64,000 bases of DNA from Cognaticolwellia aestuarii (GTDB taxonomy: Bacteria; Pseudomonadota; Gammaproteobacteria; Enterobacterales; Alteromonadaceae), in assembly GCF_002000025.1 (NCBI RefSeq), contig NZ_MUZV01000008.1:33272-97271 (forward strand). The letters run 5' to 3'. The notes below the pieces were generated by a model. That model did no database searches and was not told the origin of the DNA. It saw nothing but the letters and a program-made list of their open reading frames with translations. Position numbers and translations under genes: made by a program. Positions 1 through 7,624 of this stretch are shown piece by piece (the stretch's first letter is position 1; each line of letters starts with the position of its first letter).

Positions 1-178
1 GCTAAAAGCAAATATTATTGTATTGAGAAATAAGCAAATAACTGATGTTACGTAGTTTATTTATTGTTAACGTATGGTGCCCCAATGTTCTATTTTAGCA
101 ATAGTATCGGGAATAGAGCGCTGGAGAGTCTGTTTTAGGCTAAAAATTTTATGACTAACATTTCAAGGTTTTCAGGTA

Positions 179-1045
179 ATGCATTATTTATTATTAACTA
201 CTTTTGCTGTTTTATTATGGAGTAGCCTAGCGGTTATTGTTGCTCAACTTGGGCATGTGCCGCCATTTTTCTTACTGGCTTGTTGCTTATTTATTGGTGG
301 CAGTTTGTCGCTATGGCGTTACAAGCAATGGCAATTAAAAGCAACACTCTTACTTGTCGGTGTTTGCGGTATTTTTGGTTATCATTTTTTGTTGTTTATG
401 GCGCTAAGACTTGCTCCACCGGTTGGTGCTAATCTACTTAATTATTTATGGCCGCTATTTATTTTATTATTTACGCCATTGTTTTTTCGTGAAATAACGC
501 TTAGTAAACGGCAAGTTTTCGGCACTTTAGTGTCTTTGTTTGGTGCAGGTCTTATTGTCGCCGCTGATGGTGCGACATTTTCAAGTGATGATATTTTCGG
601 TTATACCTTAGCCATATTATCGGCATTAATCTGGGCATGTTACTCATTATTATCAAAAAAATTAACTTTAACTTATGCGCAATTTGGTTCTGCTACTGTT
701 GGGCTTTTTTGTTTGATATCAGCTGGTTTAGCAGCTGCTTCACATCTAATCTTCGAGACTACACCTGTGATTTCATGGGGTGACTCAAGTTTAATATTTT
801 TGTTAGGATTAGGTCCTATGGGGATTTCATTTTATTGCTGGGATGGCGCAGTTAAAAAAGGTGATCCTAGGGTTATTGCCACCATTTCCTATTTTACGCC
901 ATTACTCTCGACATTGATGCTGGTTGCTTTTAGTGAGCAAGTTTTCAGTCAGGAGATCTTTATTGCAATGTGCCTGATTGTATCAGGAGCTTTGCTGGCA
1001 AATCTTAATTTACGCTCATTACAAAAAACAACATTAAGGCAATAG
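179..1045 (+). CDS. DMT-family (EamA) transporter
   Basis: The 288-residue protein is almost entirely hydrophobic, with about ten predicted membrane helices. It is arranged as two EamA repeats (roughly residues 1-135 and 140-285), the layout of drug/metabolite exporters of the inner membrane. The second repeat carries the typical 'LSALIWACYSLLSKK' start and ends in 'LIVSGALLANL'. A purine-rich AAGG lies about 10 bases before the ATG. The substrate cannot be read from sequence; YddG-like amino-acid export is one possibility. It is convergent with the S4 gene, with only 4 bases between the stops. Confidence 0.85.
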   Translation: MHYLLLTTFAVLLWSSLAVIVAQLGHVPPFFLLACCLFIGGSLSLWRYKQWQLKATLLLVGVCGIFGYHFLLFMALRLAPPVGANLLNYLWPLFILLFTPLFFREITLSKRQVFGTLVSLFGAGLIVAADGATFSSDDIFGYTLAILSALIWACYSLLSKKLTLTYAQFGSATVGLFCLISAGLAAASHLIFETTPVISWGDSSLIFLLGLGPMGISFYCWDGAVKKGDPRVIATISYFTPLLSTLMLVAFSEQVFSQEIFIAMCLIVSGALLANLNLRSLQKTTLRQ

Positions 1046-1049
1046 GTTA

Positions 1050-1451
1050 TTAAAAACTAATGGGTTTACGTTTTGTTCGGACAGCCTCAGCCTTTTGAAC
1101 TACTTTGACCTGATTCTTGGAGCTGTTTTTAGTTGCTGTTGATAGCGTTTTTTGTTTTTTAGGCTTACTGTTTTCGGTGTTATCTGCCGCTGTTAACTTA
1201 TGCGCGGTTTGTATATTGTCATTCGCTTTAACAAGGTTAACCTGTATGGTTTCACCATTAAATTCGATAATATCGTTGTGATAGACTTTTTTGCGCTTTT
1301 GAAATTCAACTTCGTTATTTAATAAAACATAGCCTTCACTGATCACTATTTTGGCTTCTCCGCCACCGCCAACCATATTGGCTATTTTTAATAATTTGCA
1401 GAGCTCAATGGGTTGTACAGAAATATCAACAAGAGGAATAACGTGAGTCAT
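1050..1451 (-). CDS. S4-domain RNA-binding protein, YbcJ-like
   Basis: Residues 1-70 form an S4 RNA-binding domain of the YbcJ type: 'PIELCKLLKIANMVGGGGEA', then 'AKIVISEGYVLLNN' and 'RKKVYHNDIIEF', with basic residues where S4 domains contact RNA. E. coli YbcJ is only about 70 residues. Here residues 72-133 are an extra Lys/Thr/Ser-rich tail, probably disordered, that could add nucleic-acid affinity. The family is thought to act near ribosomes or RNA, but no reaction is known. Confidence 0.85.
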   Translation of the reverse strand: MTHVIPLVDISVQPIELCKLLKIANMVGGGGEAKIVISEGYVLLNNEVEFQKRKKVYHNDIIEFNGETIQVNLVKANDNIQTAHKLTAADNTENSKPKKQKTLSTATKNSSKNQVKVVQKAEAVRTKRKPISF

Positions 1452-1812
1452 GGCTGACCTTTAAAGACAAGAAAACAAAGCGTGATTATAACTGAGTTAG
1501 TGAGTGATGTCCTCTGCTCATGAACTAATTACTTGTTTAACTTTCTTGGCAGTGGAGTTCGTGTTTATTGGCTAGAAATATAATTTTAGTTACATCAGCA
1601 AGGTATTAAGTCGGACATTCCTCTTGTGTAAACTAGCTTGCTCTGTATAATGCGCCCCCAGCAGAAACGGCAAAATACTTGAAAGGGTATTACGCAAAAC
1701 TACCGATCTAAGGGGCTTACCTATGATAGCGGGGTTTCCAACGCGATTTGATTTAGTATCAATAGTTCGTTTCATTGATTTAATTTTTATTGATATTAAG
1801 GCAATATTTTTC
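1452..1812. other. intergenic region between divergent genes
   Basis: These 361 bases separate the divergent S4 gene and the DUF3718 gene and must hold both promoters. I see no RNA gene, repeat or convincing protein. An open frame reaches upstream of the DUF3718 ATG but does not look like a secreted protein start. Confidence 0.5.
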
Positions 1813-2157
1813 ATGAAAAACATTTTAATCTTGAGCACATTTTTATTCATCGCAACAACTTACTCAGAAAAAGCCCAGGCACAAAATGTGGCTAAATCAT
1901 TATGTGAGTATGTTTCAGCTGATGATAAGTCTCGTTTACGCTCTTATTTAAAATCTCATAAATTAAAAATCCGCAATGTATTTGATGGTGTGCAGTGTAA
2001 TGGTCAAAATTTAGTGGCTTTTGCTAGCACAAACAATGCAATTAAAACAGGCACATTAATGTTAGGTAAATTACCTAAAGCAACAGTTGAAGATTTACTA
2101 GCAACAATAACTTCTCCAGAGTTAACTGCAGCAGCAAAACAACGCATTAATGGCTAA
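1813..2157 (+). CDS. small exported DUF3718 protein
   Basis: I chose the ATG at 1813 because it opens directly onto a signal peptide ('MKNILILSTFLFIATTYS' then 'KAQAQ', likely cleavage after AQA). The mature part is about 90 residues with two cysteines (in 'SLCEYV' and 'VQCNGQ') that probably form a disulfide in the periplasm. The pattern matches DUF3718, a family of small exported proteins in Alteromonadales and Shewanella with no known function. The upstream in-frame extension would bury the signal peptide. A clear terminator follows directly. Confidence 0.7.
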   Translation: MKNILILSTFLFIATTYSEKAQAQNVAKSLCEYVSADDKSRLRSYLKSHKLKIRNVFDGVQCNGQNLVAFASTNNAIKTGTLMLGKLPKATVEDLLATITSPELTAAAKQRING

Positions 2158-2174
2158 TATGTCATGACATAAAT

Positions 2175-2206
2175 AAAAAAGCGGACAATAGTCCGCTTTT
2201 TTATTG
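2175..2206 (+). terminator. Rho-independent terminator after DUF3718 gene
   Basis: A perfect hairpin GCGGAC-aata-GTCCGC is flanked by A- and T-rich tracts (stem extendable by A:T pairs) and followed by TTTTTTATT, 20 bases after the stop codon. Confidence 0.9.
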
Positions 2207-2506
2207 CCTAAATTTCAACATTATCGACAAACTTAGCTTCTTGAAGTGTATGACTGCTAACGTGTGTTTATCAGCTTTTAAACAGAGTTAGCCATAAAAT
2301 ACAGTTGGCTTTTATTGCTTGGTGGCTTATTCTAGCCAGCTGATTTGTCTGCTGCCGTTAGCGTATAACAATTTAATACTTAAAGTTTTACTGCTCAAAA
2401 GTGTGTTGTAATTTATTATTGGTGCTAGATAAGTGAGGGATAGTTAATCTACTATCTACGTTTTAGCAATATATCTCAATTTTAGTGATAACTTTAAGGG
2501 AACATC
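2207..2506. other. intergenic region with attC-like inverted element
   Basis: There is no protein-coding signal. Around 2255-2363 an imperfect inverted element has complementary ends (GCTAACG at 2256-2262 and CGTTAGC at 2356-2362), an inner pair ATCAGCT/AGCTGAT, and a central stretch ACAGTTGGCTTTT that is also found in the integron attC near 62.9 kb. The rest probably holds the promoter of the DUF1499 gene. Confidence 0.35.
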
Positions 2507-3235
2507 ATGATCATTCAAACAATAGCAAAATTTTTTAAATTAGCGGCAATTCCTTTGTTACTCGGCTTTCCTATCGCGATAATCGCTTATCGTTTACAAG
2601 TTTGGCAAATGGCAACATCTTTTCAGATCATAAAGTTTACCGGTTATGGCAGTGCCATTATATTTACATTAGCGCTACTATTAGCTTTATTCTCGCTATT
2701 TAAAAAGCAAGCTAATGTCGCGAAAAGCTATGGTTTGGTGATGATTTTACTTGCTATACCTGTAATAGGTTTATCAATGCAAGCGTCTAAAGCTAAGTCC
2801 TTGCCTTTTATACACCATGTAAGTACTGACACTGTTAACCCTCCTAAATTCCAAGCTATTGTAGCGCTGCGTGGCGAAAACAGTAATCCATTGGCATATG
2901 ACAGCGAAAAGTTAGCACCTTTGCAAAAAGCAGCTTACCCCAAGGTGAAATCGATTATGAGTGAGCTAAATACTCAGCAAGCCTTTAGCCGTGCTGTTGA
3001 TACAGCGATGAACTTAGGTTGGGAGATCGTTGCAAAGAATGCTGAGCAAGGCATTATTGAAGCTGTAGATACAACATTACTTTGGGCGTTTAAAGATGAT
3101 GTGGTTATTCGTATTCAGGCAACAACTTCTGGCAGCAAAATTGATTTGAGGTCAATTTCTCGCATTGGTGGTACCGATCTAGGGGCAAATGCTAAACGTG
3201 TGGAAACGTTTATCAGCAACTTTTCAGCTAACTAA
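2507..3235 (+). CDS. DUF1499 membrane protein
   Basis: The 242-residue protein has three predicted membrane helices in the first 95 residues (about 12-30, 44-66 and 75-92). A soluble domain of about 120 residues follows. The soluble part shows DUF1499 hallmarks: 'LAPLQKAAYPKVKSI', 'AVDTAMNLGWEIV', 'GIIEAVDTTLLWAFKDD' and 'DLRSISRIGGTDLGANA'. The topology suggests an inner-membrane protein with the domain facing the periplasm. A good AAGGGA ribosome site precedes the ATG. Function is unknown. A terminator follows 60 bases downstream. Confidence 0.8.
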   Translation: MIIQTIAKFFKLAAIPLLLGFPIAIIAYRLQVWQMATSFQIIKFTGYGSAIIFTLALLLALFSLFKKQANVAKSYGLVMILLAIPVIGLSMQASKAKSLPFIHHVSTDTVNPPKFQAIVALRGENSNPLAYDSEKLAPLQKAAYPKVKSIMSELNTQQAFSRAVDTAMNLGWEIVAKNAEQGIIEAVDTTLLWAFKDDVVIRIQATTSGSKIDLRSISRIGGTDLGANAKRVETFISNFSAN

Positions 3236-3296
3236 ACCACGTTGAGGCTATTTATTTACTTATTATAGTGTTTTCATACGTTAGCCGCATGCATTG

Positions 3297-3331
3297 AGCC
3301 TGAGTAATATAAATTACTCAGGCTTTATTTT
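3297..3331 (+). terminator. terminator after DUF1499 gene
   Basis: A 12-bp perfect hairpin (AGCCTGAGTAAT, loop ATAA, ATTACTCAGGCT) is followed by TTATTTTC. It can also act for transcripts arriving from the tRNA-Val array on the other strand. Confidence 0.85.
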
Positions 3332-3556
3332 CTACTCTATCACTTCTTGTTGTGTATTCTTCTCGGTTCTCGTTGCATCTAACGTTTTACGACTAAGCGA
3401 TTATCATTAGCTAAAAATATGATCTAATGAAGCTGTGTATAATTTTTTGATTTTAACTAATAACTAATAACTGATACAGCTTATAAAAGTGCAGTAGGTG
3501 ATCTTATTTGTATTTGTAAAATGGCTTAAATCTTAGGAAGCAGTAGAATAGGAGTA
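3332..3556. other. AT-rich region downstream of tRNA array
   Basis: AT-rich sequence with no coding signal lies between the terminator and the last tRNA-Val. It presumably contains the 3' trailer of the tRNA transcript. I see no strong second hairpin. Confidence 0.4.
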
Positions 3557-3632
3557 TGGTGGACGATACTGGGCTTGAACCAGTGACCCCCGCCTTGTAA
3601 GGGCGGTGCTCTCCCAACTGAGCTAATCGTCC
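3557..3632 (-). tRNA. tRNA-Val (TAC), copy 5 of the array
   Basis: Reading the minus strand, the acceptor stem GGACGAT pairs with ATCGTCC. The anticodon loop is CTTACAA (anticodon TAC, valine), the T-loop is GGTTCAAGCC, the discriminator is A and the CCA end is encoded. It is 76 bases long, the same as the other four copies, and last in transcription order. Confidence 0.97.
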
Positions 3633-3670
3633 GTAACTATTGAATAGTTAATGACTCGATATATTTTAAA

Positions 3671-3746
3671 TGGTGGACGATACTGGGCTTGAACCAGTGA
3701 CCCCCGCCTTGTAAGGGCGGTGCTCTCCCAACTGAGCTAATCGTCC
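3671..3746 (-). tRNA. tRNA-Val (TAC), copy 4 of the array
   Basis: Same 76-base gene as its neighbours: anticodon TAC, encoded CCA, cloverleaf intact. The spacer to copy 5 is 38 bases and AT-rich. Confidence 0.97.
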
Positions 3747-3784
3747 ATAACTATTTAATAGTATATGAATCTGTGTAATATAAA

Positions 3785-3860
3785 TGGTGGACGATACTGG
3801 GCTTGAACCAGTGACCCCCGCCTTGTAAGGGCGGTGCTCTCCCAACTGAGCTAATCGTCC
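3785..3860 (-). tRNA. tRNA-Val (TAC), copy 3 of the array
   Basis: Same gene again, with anticodon TAC and encoded CCA. The spacers differ from copy to copy although the genes are the same, which points to concerted evolution of the genes. Confidence 0.97.
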
Positions 3861-3913
3861 ATTTATATTACAGCGTAATTTTTATATTTTATTTCAACCA
3901 CTTGTAAAGTAAG

Positions 3914-3989
3914 TGGTGGACGATACTGGGCTTGAACCAGTGACCCCCGCCTTGTAAGGGCGGTGCTCTCCCAACTGAGCTAATCGTCC
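3914..3989 (-). tRNA. tRNA-Val (TAC), copy 2 of the array
   Basis: Same 76-base tRNA-Val gene with encoded CCA. It is cotranscribed with copy 1, 36 bases away. Confidence 0.97.
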
Positions 3990-4025
3990 AATATAACTAA
4001 AATATTAAAACTACAAACAGAGAAG

Positions 4026-4101
4026 TGGTGGACGATACTGGGCTTGAACCAGTGACCCCCGCCTTGTAAGGGCGGTGCTCTCCCAACTGAGCTAATCGTC
4101 C
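4026..4101 (-). tRNA. tRNA-Val (TAC), copy 1 of the array
   Basis: First gene of the array in transcription order, 76 bases, anticodon TAC, encoded CCA. A strong promoter lies directly upstream on the same strand. Confidence 0.97.
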
Positions 4102-4117
4102 TTCTCTGTGGGGGCGT

Positions 4118-4145
4118 ATTATAGGGAGATCGAAAAAGCTGTCAA
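4118..4145 (-). promoter_or_regulatory. sigma70 promoter of the tRNA-Val array
   Basis: On the minus strand there is a perfect -35 TTGACA (4140-4145), a 16-base spacer and a perfect -10 TATAAT (4118-4123). A GC-rich discriminator (ACGCCCCC) follows. Perfect hexamers plus a GC discriminator are typical of stable-RNA promoters under stringent (ppGpp/DksA) control. It points into the five tRNA genes. Confidence 0.92.
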
Positions 4146-4380
4146 CCAAAACACTGCAATTTTTTATTATTTTTTTAACTATTTAGCTTAAACGCTCTAT
4201 ATTTCGACAGGCTGATGGTTTTATGAGCTTTCTTGGCTTTGTTACTACTACTTGTTAATAAATTTAACCGGCTAAAAGGTGTATTTCCGGCTCTTGCCTG
4301 ATAAAATGTTGCCAACTTTACAAATAACTTTTCATTTGTTTGCTGATTTTGGTAAATAAATATATTTCATTGAGACTTTT

Positions 4381-5793
4381 ATGACTTTAACAACTCGATT
4401 TGCCCCGAGCCCAACGGGCTATTTACATGTTGGTGGTGCTCGTACTGCTTTATATAGTTGGCTCTATGCACAAAAAAATGGCGGCGATTTTATTCTTAGA
4501 ATAGAAGACACTGATCTTGAGCGTTCAACTCAAGCATCTGTTGATGCCATTATGGATGGTATGAACTGGCTGAACTTAGCATGGACACACGGTCCTTACT
4601 TTCAAACTCAACGCTTTGACCGATATAAAGACGTTATTGAGCAACTATTAGCGTCAGGTAATGCTTACCGTTGTTACTGTACAGCTGAAGAAGTTGACGC
4701 TATGCGTGAAGAAGCTAAAGCAAAAGGTGAAATAGAGAAATATAATGGTTTTTGGCGTGAACGTACCGATTACCCCGCAGATAAGCCTTATGCTATTCGT
4801 TTTAAAAACCCATTAGACGGCGATGTTGTTATTAAAGATATGGTTAAAGGTGATATAACCATAAGTAATGAACAGCTTGATGATCTTGTCATTGCTCGTT
4901 CCGATGGTACGCCAACCTATAACTTAACAGTGGTTGTTGATGACTGGGATATGAAAGTATCGCATGTGGTACGTGGTGATGATCATATTAGTAATACGCC
5001 AAAGCAAATTAATATTTTAAAAGCTTTGGGTGCAACAGTACCTGAGTACGCGCATATTCCAATGATATTAGGTGATGATGGCAAACGTTTATCAAAGCGT
5101 CATGGTGCGGTAAGTGTAATGCAGTATCGTGATGATGGTTACTTACCAGAAGCGTTACTTAATTATTTGGTTCGTTTAGGTTGGTCACACGGTGATAAAG
5201 AAATTTTCTCTCGTGAAGAGATGATTGAATTATTCGATCTGAAAGACTGTAATAGAGCACCGTCAGGTTTTAACACGGATAAGCTTATTTGGGTTAATCA
5301 GCATTACATGAAAACTTTAGATCCAGTTTACGTGGCATCTCACCTTGAATGGCATATGAAAGAGCAGGGCATTAATATTGAAAACGGCCCTGCGCTAGCA
5401 GAAATTGTTAAAGTACAAGCTGATCGTGTTAAAACCCTAAAAGAGATGGCACAAATCAGTCGTTACTTTTATGAAGATTTCACCGAGCTTGATGCTGGAG
5501 CGGTTAAAAAGCACTTACGACCGGTAGTTAAAGAGCCTTTATTGTTAGTAAAAGAAAAATTAGCTGCTCTGACTGATTGGTCACCTGAGCCAATTCATGC
5601 TGCAATTAATGATACTGCTGTAGAACTAGAAGTGGGTATGGGGAAAGTCGGAATGCCTTTACGAGTTGCAGCAACCGGTGGTGGTAACTCTCCATCTCTA
5701 GACATCACATTAGCGCTATTAGATCAACAAAAAGTATTATCCCGAATTGATCAAGCTATTGAGGTGGTTGAAGCACGTATAGCTAACAGCTAG
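4381..5793 (+). CDS. gltX: glutamyl-tRNA synthetase
   Basis: This 470-residue class I aminoacyl-tRNA synthetase charges tRNA-Glu with glutamate in the cytoplasm. The HIGH-type motif appears as '[11 protein letters not shown]' (about residues 9-19) and the KMSKS-type motif as K235-RLSK-239. The catalytic Rossmann core fills residues 1-310 and the helical anticodon-binding domain the rest. The length is normal for the bacterial enzyme. It is transcribed away from the tRNA-Val array, and a terminator lies 33 bases after the stop. Confidence 0.97.
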   Translation: MTLTTRFAPSPTGYLHVGGARTALYSWLYAQKNGGDFILRIEDTDLERSTQASVDAIMDGMNWLNLAWTHGPYFQTQRFDRYKDVIEQLLASGNAYRCYCTAEEVDAMREEAKAKGEIEKYNGFWRERTDYPADKPYAIRFKNPLDGDVVIKDMVKGDITISNEQLDDLVIARSDGTPTYNLTVVVDDWDMKVSHVVRGDDHISNTPKQINILKALGATVPEYAHIPMILGDDGKRLSKRHGAVSVMQYRDDGYLPEALLNYLVRLGWSHGDKEIFSREEMIELFDLKDCNRAPSGFNTDKLIWVNQHYMKTLDPVYVASHLEWHMKEQGINIENGPALAEIVKVQADRVKTLKEMAQISRYFYEDFTELDAGAVKKHLRPVVKEPLLLVKEKLAALTDWSPEPIHAAINDTAVELEVGMGKVGMPLRVAATGGGNSPSLDITLALLDQQKVLSRIDQAIEVVEARIANS

Positions 5794-5825
5794 TGTCTGA
5801 GTAATTTTTCAGCGCATCAGATAAG

Positions 5826-5853
5826 AAAGCCAGCGTAATTGCTGGCTTTTTAT
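5826..5853 (+). terminator. terminator after gltX
   Basis: A 9-bp hairpin AAAGCCAGC / GCTGGCTTT with loop GTAATT is followed by a T tract. Confidence 0.9.
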
Positions 5854-5901
5854 ATTTAGGAAGGTTAGAAATAGCTTTGTTAATGCAACAAAACTAGGTC
5901 T

Positions 5902-6417
5902 TTAAAACTTAGTTGTATCGGTAAATAAGCCTACTTTTAAATCTTTAGCTGTGTAAATCACACGACCATCAACAGAAACCGTTCCGTCAGCAATACCCAT
6001 AAACAGCTTTCGTTTGATAACGCGCTTTAAAGTAATTTTGTAAGTTACTTTTTTTGCTGTTGGTAAAATTTGTCCGGTGAATTTTACTTCGCCGACACCT
6101 AAAGCACGGCCATGACCAGGGCCACCAGACCATGCTAAATAAAAGCCTGTTAATTGCCACATGGCGTCTAAACCAAGGCAACCTGGCATGACTGGATCAC
6201 CCTTGAAATGACAATCAAAAAACCACAAGTCTGGATTAATATCTAACTCGGCAATGATTTCTCCTTTGCCATGTTCACCACCATCATCATTAATGCTAAT
6301 AATTCTATCCATCATTAACATATTGTCAGAAGGCAATTGGCTGTTACCAGCACCAAACATTTCGCCAGTACCCGCTTTTATTAAGTCTTCTTTCGAGAAC
6401 GAATTTTTTTGTTCCAT
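5902..6417 (-). CDS. fabA: 3-hydroxydecanoyl-ACP dehydratase/isomerase FabA
   Basis: The 171-residue protein matches FabA end to end. The catalytic pair is visible: His70 in '[14 protein letters not shown]' and Asp84 in 'LGLDAMWQL', with the same spacing as the E. coli enzyme. FabA dehydrates 3-hydroxydecanoyl-ACP and isomerises the trans-2 to the cis-3 product, feeding unsaturated fatty-acid synthesis together with FabB. This matters for membrane fluidity in a cold-water bacterium. A FabR-type palindrome lies 42 bases upstream of the start codon. Confidence 0.97.
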   Translation of the reverse strand: MEQKNSFSKEDLIKAGTGEMFGAGNSQLPSDNMLMMDRIISINDDGGEHGKGEIIAELDINPDLWFFDCHFKGDPVMPGCLGLDAMWQLTGFYLAWSGGPGHGRALGVGEVKFTGQILPTAKKVTYKITLKRVIKRKLFMGIADGTVSVDGRVIYTAKDLKVGLFTDTTKF

Positions 6418-6455
6418 GGGCTCACTTACATTTATTGAGAATTTAAAAGCGTTAC

Positions 6456-6479
6456 TTTAGCGAACACTTGTACGCTAAA
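6456..6479 (-). promoter_or_regulatory. putative FabR operator upstream of fabA
   Basis: A near-perfect 24-base palindrome has arms TTTAGCGAACA and TGTACGCTAAA around a CT centre. Its core AGCGAACACTTGTACGCT closely resembles the sites bound by the TetR-family repressor FabR at fabA and fabB in Enterobacteria and Vibrio. Its place in front of fabA makes unsaturated-fatty-acid feedback control the natural reading. That function is an inference from site and position. Confidence 0.7.
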
Positions 6480-6593
6480 CAACTCCGAACAGTTAAATAA
6501 ATATAGTTTTCACTTAACAAAGGTCAAAAAATTTGTCAGTATTAGTTATGCGTAACCGCTTTGATTGTTAAAAATAAAACAGGTAAGTTATTG

Positions 6594-6848
6594 ATGAGTA
6601 TTAAAAAGAAAGCATTAACTAATGCAGAAAAGCAAAAGCGTTATCGTGAAAGGCAGAAAGACCGAGGCAAAAAAGAAATGCGTGGTTATTTATCACCAGA
6701 AGCACAAAAATGCTACGAATTGATTGCTGAACAAACAAAATGGAATGACAGTATTATTTTAAGTAATGCCGTTCGTTTGACTTATGCTGCCTATAAAAAT
6801 GGTCAAATTGGTTTATTAAATAGTTGGTTAAACAAAAATGAGCTTTAA
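6594..6848 (+). CDS. small basic protein of unknown function, possible RHH-like
   Basis: I took the ATG at 6594 (GGTAAG upstream) over an in-frame TTG at 6561. The 84-residue product has a strongly basic N-terminus ('SIKKKALTNAEKQKRYRERQ'). It continues as 'MRGYLSPEAQKCYELIAEQT' and a helical segment 'SIILSNAVRLTYAAYKNG'. One predicted strand followed by two helices resembles small ribbon-helix-helix or plasmid-copy type DNA-binding proteins. I do not recognise a named family, so DNA binding is only an inference. Confidence 0.6.
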   Translation: MSIKKKALTNAEKQKRYRERQKDRGKKEMRGYLSPEAQKCYELIAEQTKWNDSIILSNAVRLTYAAYKNGQIGLLNSWLNKNEL

Positions 6849-6976
6849 TCATGATATTTTTTGGTTGTTTAAATGCAACAAAAAGAGAAATTAGATTGTG
6901 TTAAAGTGCAATTAACTATATTATTTTTTACTTAATTCTACTGTTTTTTATAAAGTAATTATAAGGTAACTCTACG

Positions 6977-7621
6977 TTGATAAATGTTTTGCTGGTTGAT
7001 GACCATGAGTTGGTTCGTACTGGAATACGAAAAATCCTAGACGAAGTAAAAGGACTTAAGGTGGTTGGTGAGGCTAAAACAGGCGAAGAAGCCGTACAGT
7101 TTTGTCGCAAAAACGAACCTAATGTGGTGCTAATGGATATGAATATGCCAGGCATCGGTGGGCTAGAGGCGACTAAAAAGATCATTCGCTATGCGCCAGA
7201 TGTTAAAGTTATTGTATTAACGGTGTATTGTGAAGAGCCCATTCCTACTAAAGTTATGCAAATAGGTGCTGCCGGTTATCTGACCAAAGGTGCTGGTCCT
7301 GATGAAATGATCAACGCCATTCGTGCAGTTAATAGTGGTCAACGCTATATTACGCCTGAAATAGCCCAGCAAATGGCATTGAGCCAATTTAAGTCGGCCG
7401 ATGAAAACCCTTTCAGTACATTGTCTGAACGTGAACTACAAATCATGTTAATGATCACGCGTGGTGAAAAAGTGCCGGATATTTCTGAACAATTAGTATT
7501 GAGTACTAAAACGATTAATAGCTATCGCTATCGCATGTTTGAGAAACTTAATGTCGGCAACGATGTTGAGTTAACGCACTTGGCCATTCGCCATGGTATG
7601 TTGAAAACTGAAGCCCTATAA
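6977..7621 (+). CDS. uvrY: GacA/UvrY response regulator
   Basis: A 214-residue NarL/FixJ-type regulator. The receiver domain has D8, D9 and the phospho-acceptor D54 ('VLLMDMNMPG' region). The LuxR-type HTH lies near residues 148-200 ('LSERELQIMLMITRGEKVPD'). It matches E. coli UvrY closely along its whole length, including the TTG start codon, which sits after an AAGGTAA ribosome site. With the BarA/GacS kinase it normally activates CsrB/RsmZ-type RNAs and so controls the carbon-storage regulator CsrA. It stands just before uvrC, as in most gammaproteobacteria. Confidence 0.95.
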   Translation: MINVLLVDDHELVRTGIRKILDEVKGLKVVGEAKTGEEAVQFCRKNEPNVVLMDMNMPGIGGLEATKKIIRYAPDVKVIVLTVYCEEPIPTKVMQIGAAGYLTKGAGPDEMINAIRAVNSGQRYITPEIAQQMALSQFKSADENPFSTLSERELQIMLMITRGEKVPDISEQLVLSTKTINSYRYRMFEKLNVGNDVELTHLAIRHGMLKTEAL

Positions 7622-7624
7622 CTT

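Noticed and set aside
1590..1850. 86-codon minus-strand frame upstream of the DUF3718 gene
   Set aside because: It overlaps the start and signal sequence of the DUF3718 gene, has a basic low-information composition and no ribosome site.
3557..4101. Regular 76-base repeats resembling a CRISPR array
   Set aside because: Each repeat folds as tRNA-Val with encoded CCA and the spacers are AT-rich linkers. No cas genes are present.
5987..6460. Frames overlapping fabA and its promoter
   Set aside because: Shadows of fabA in other frames. One would cover the FabR-like operator.
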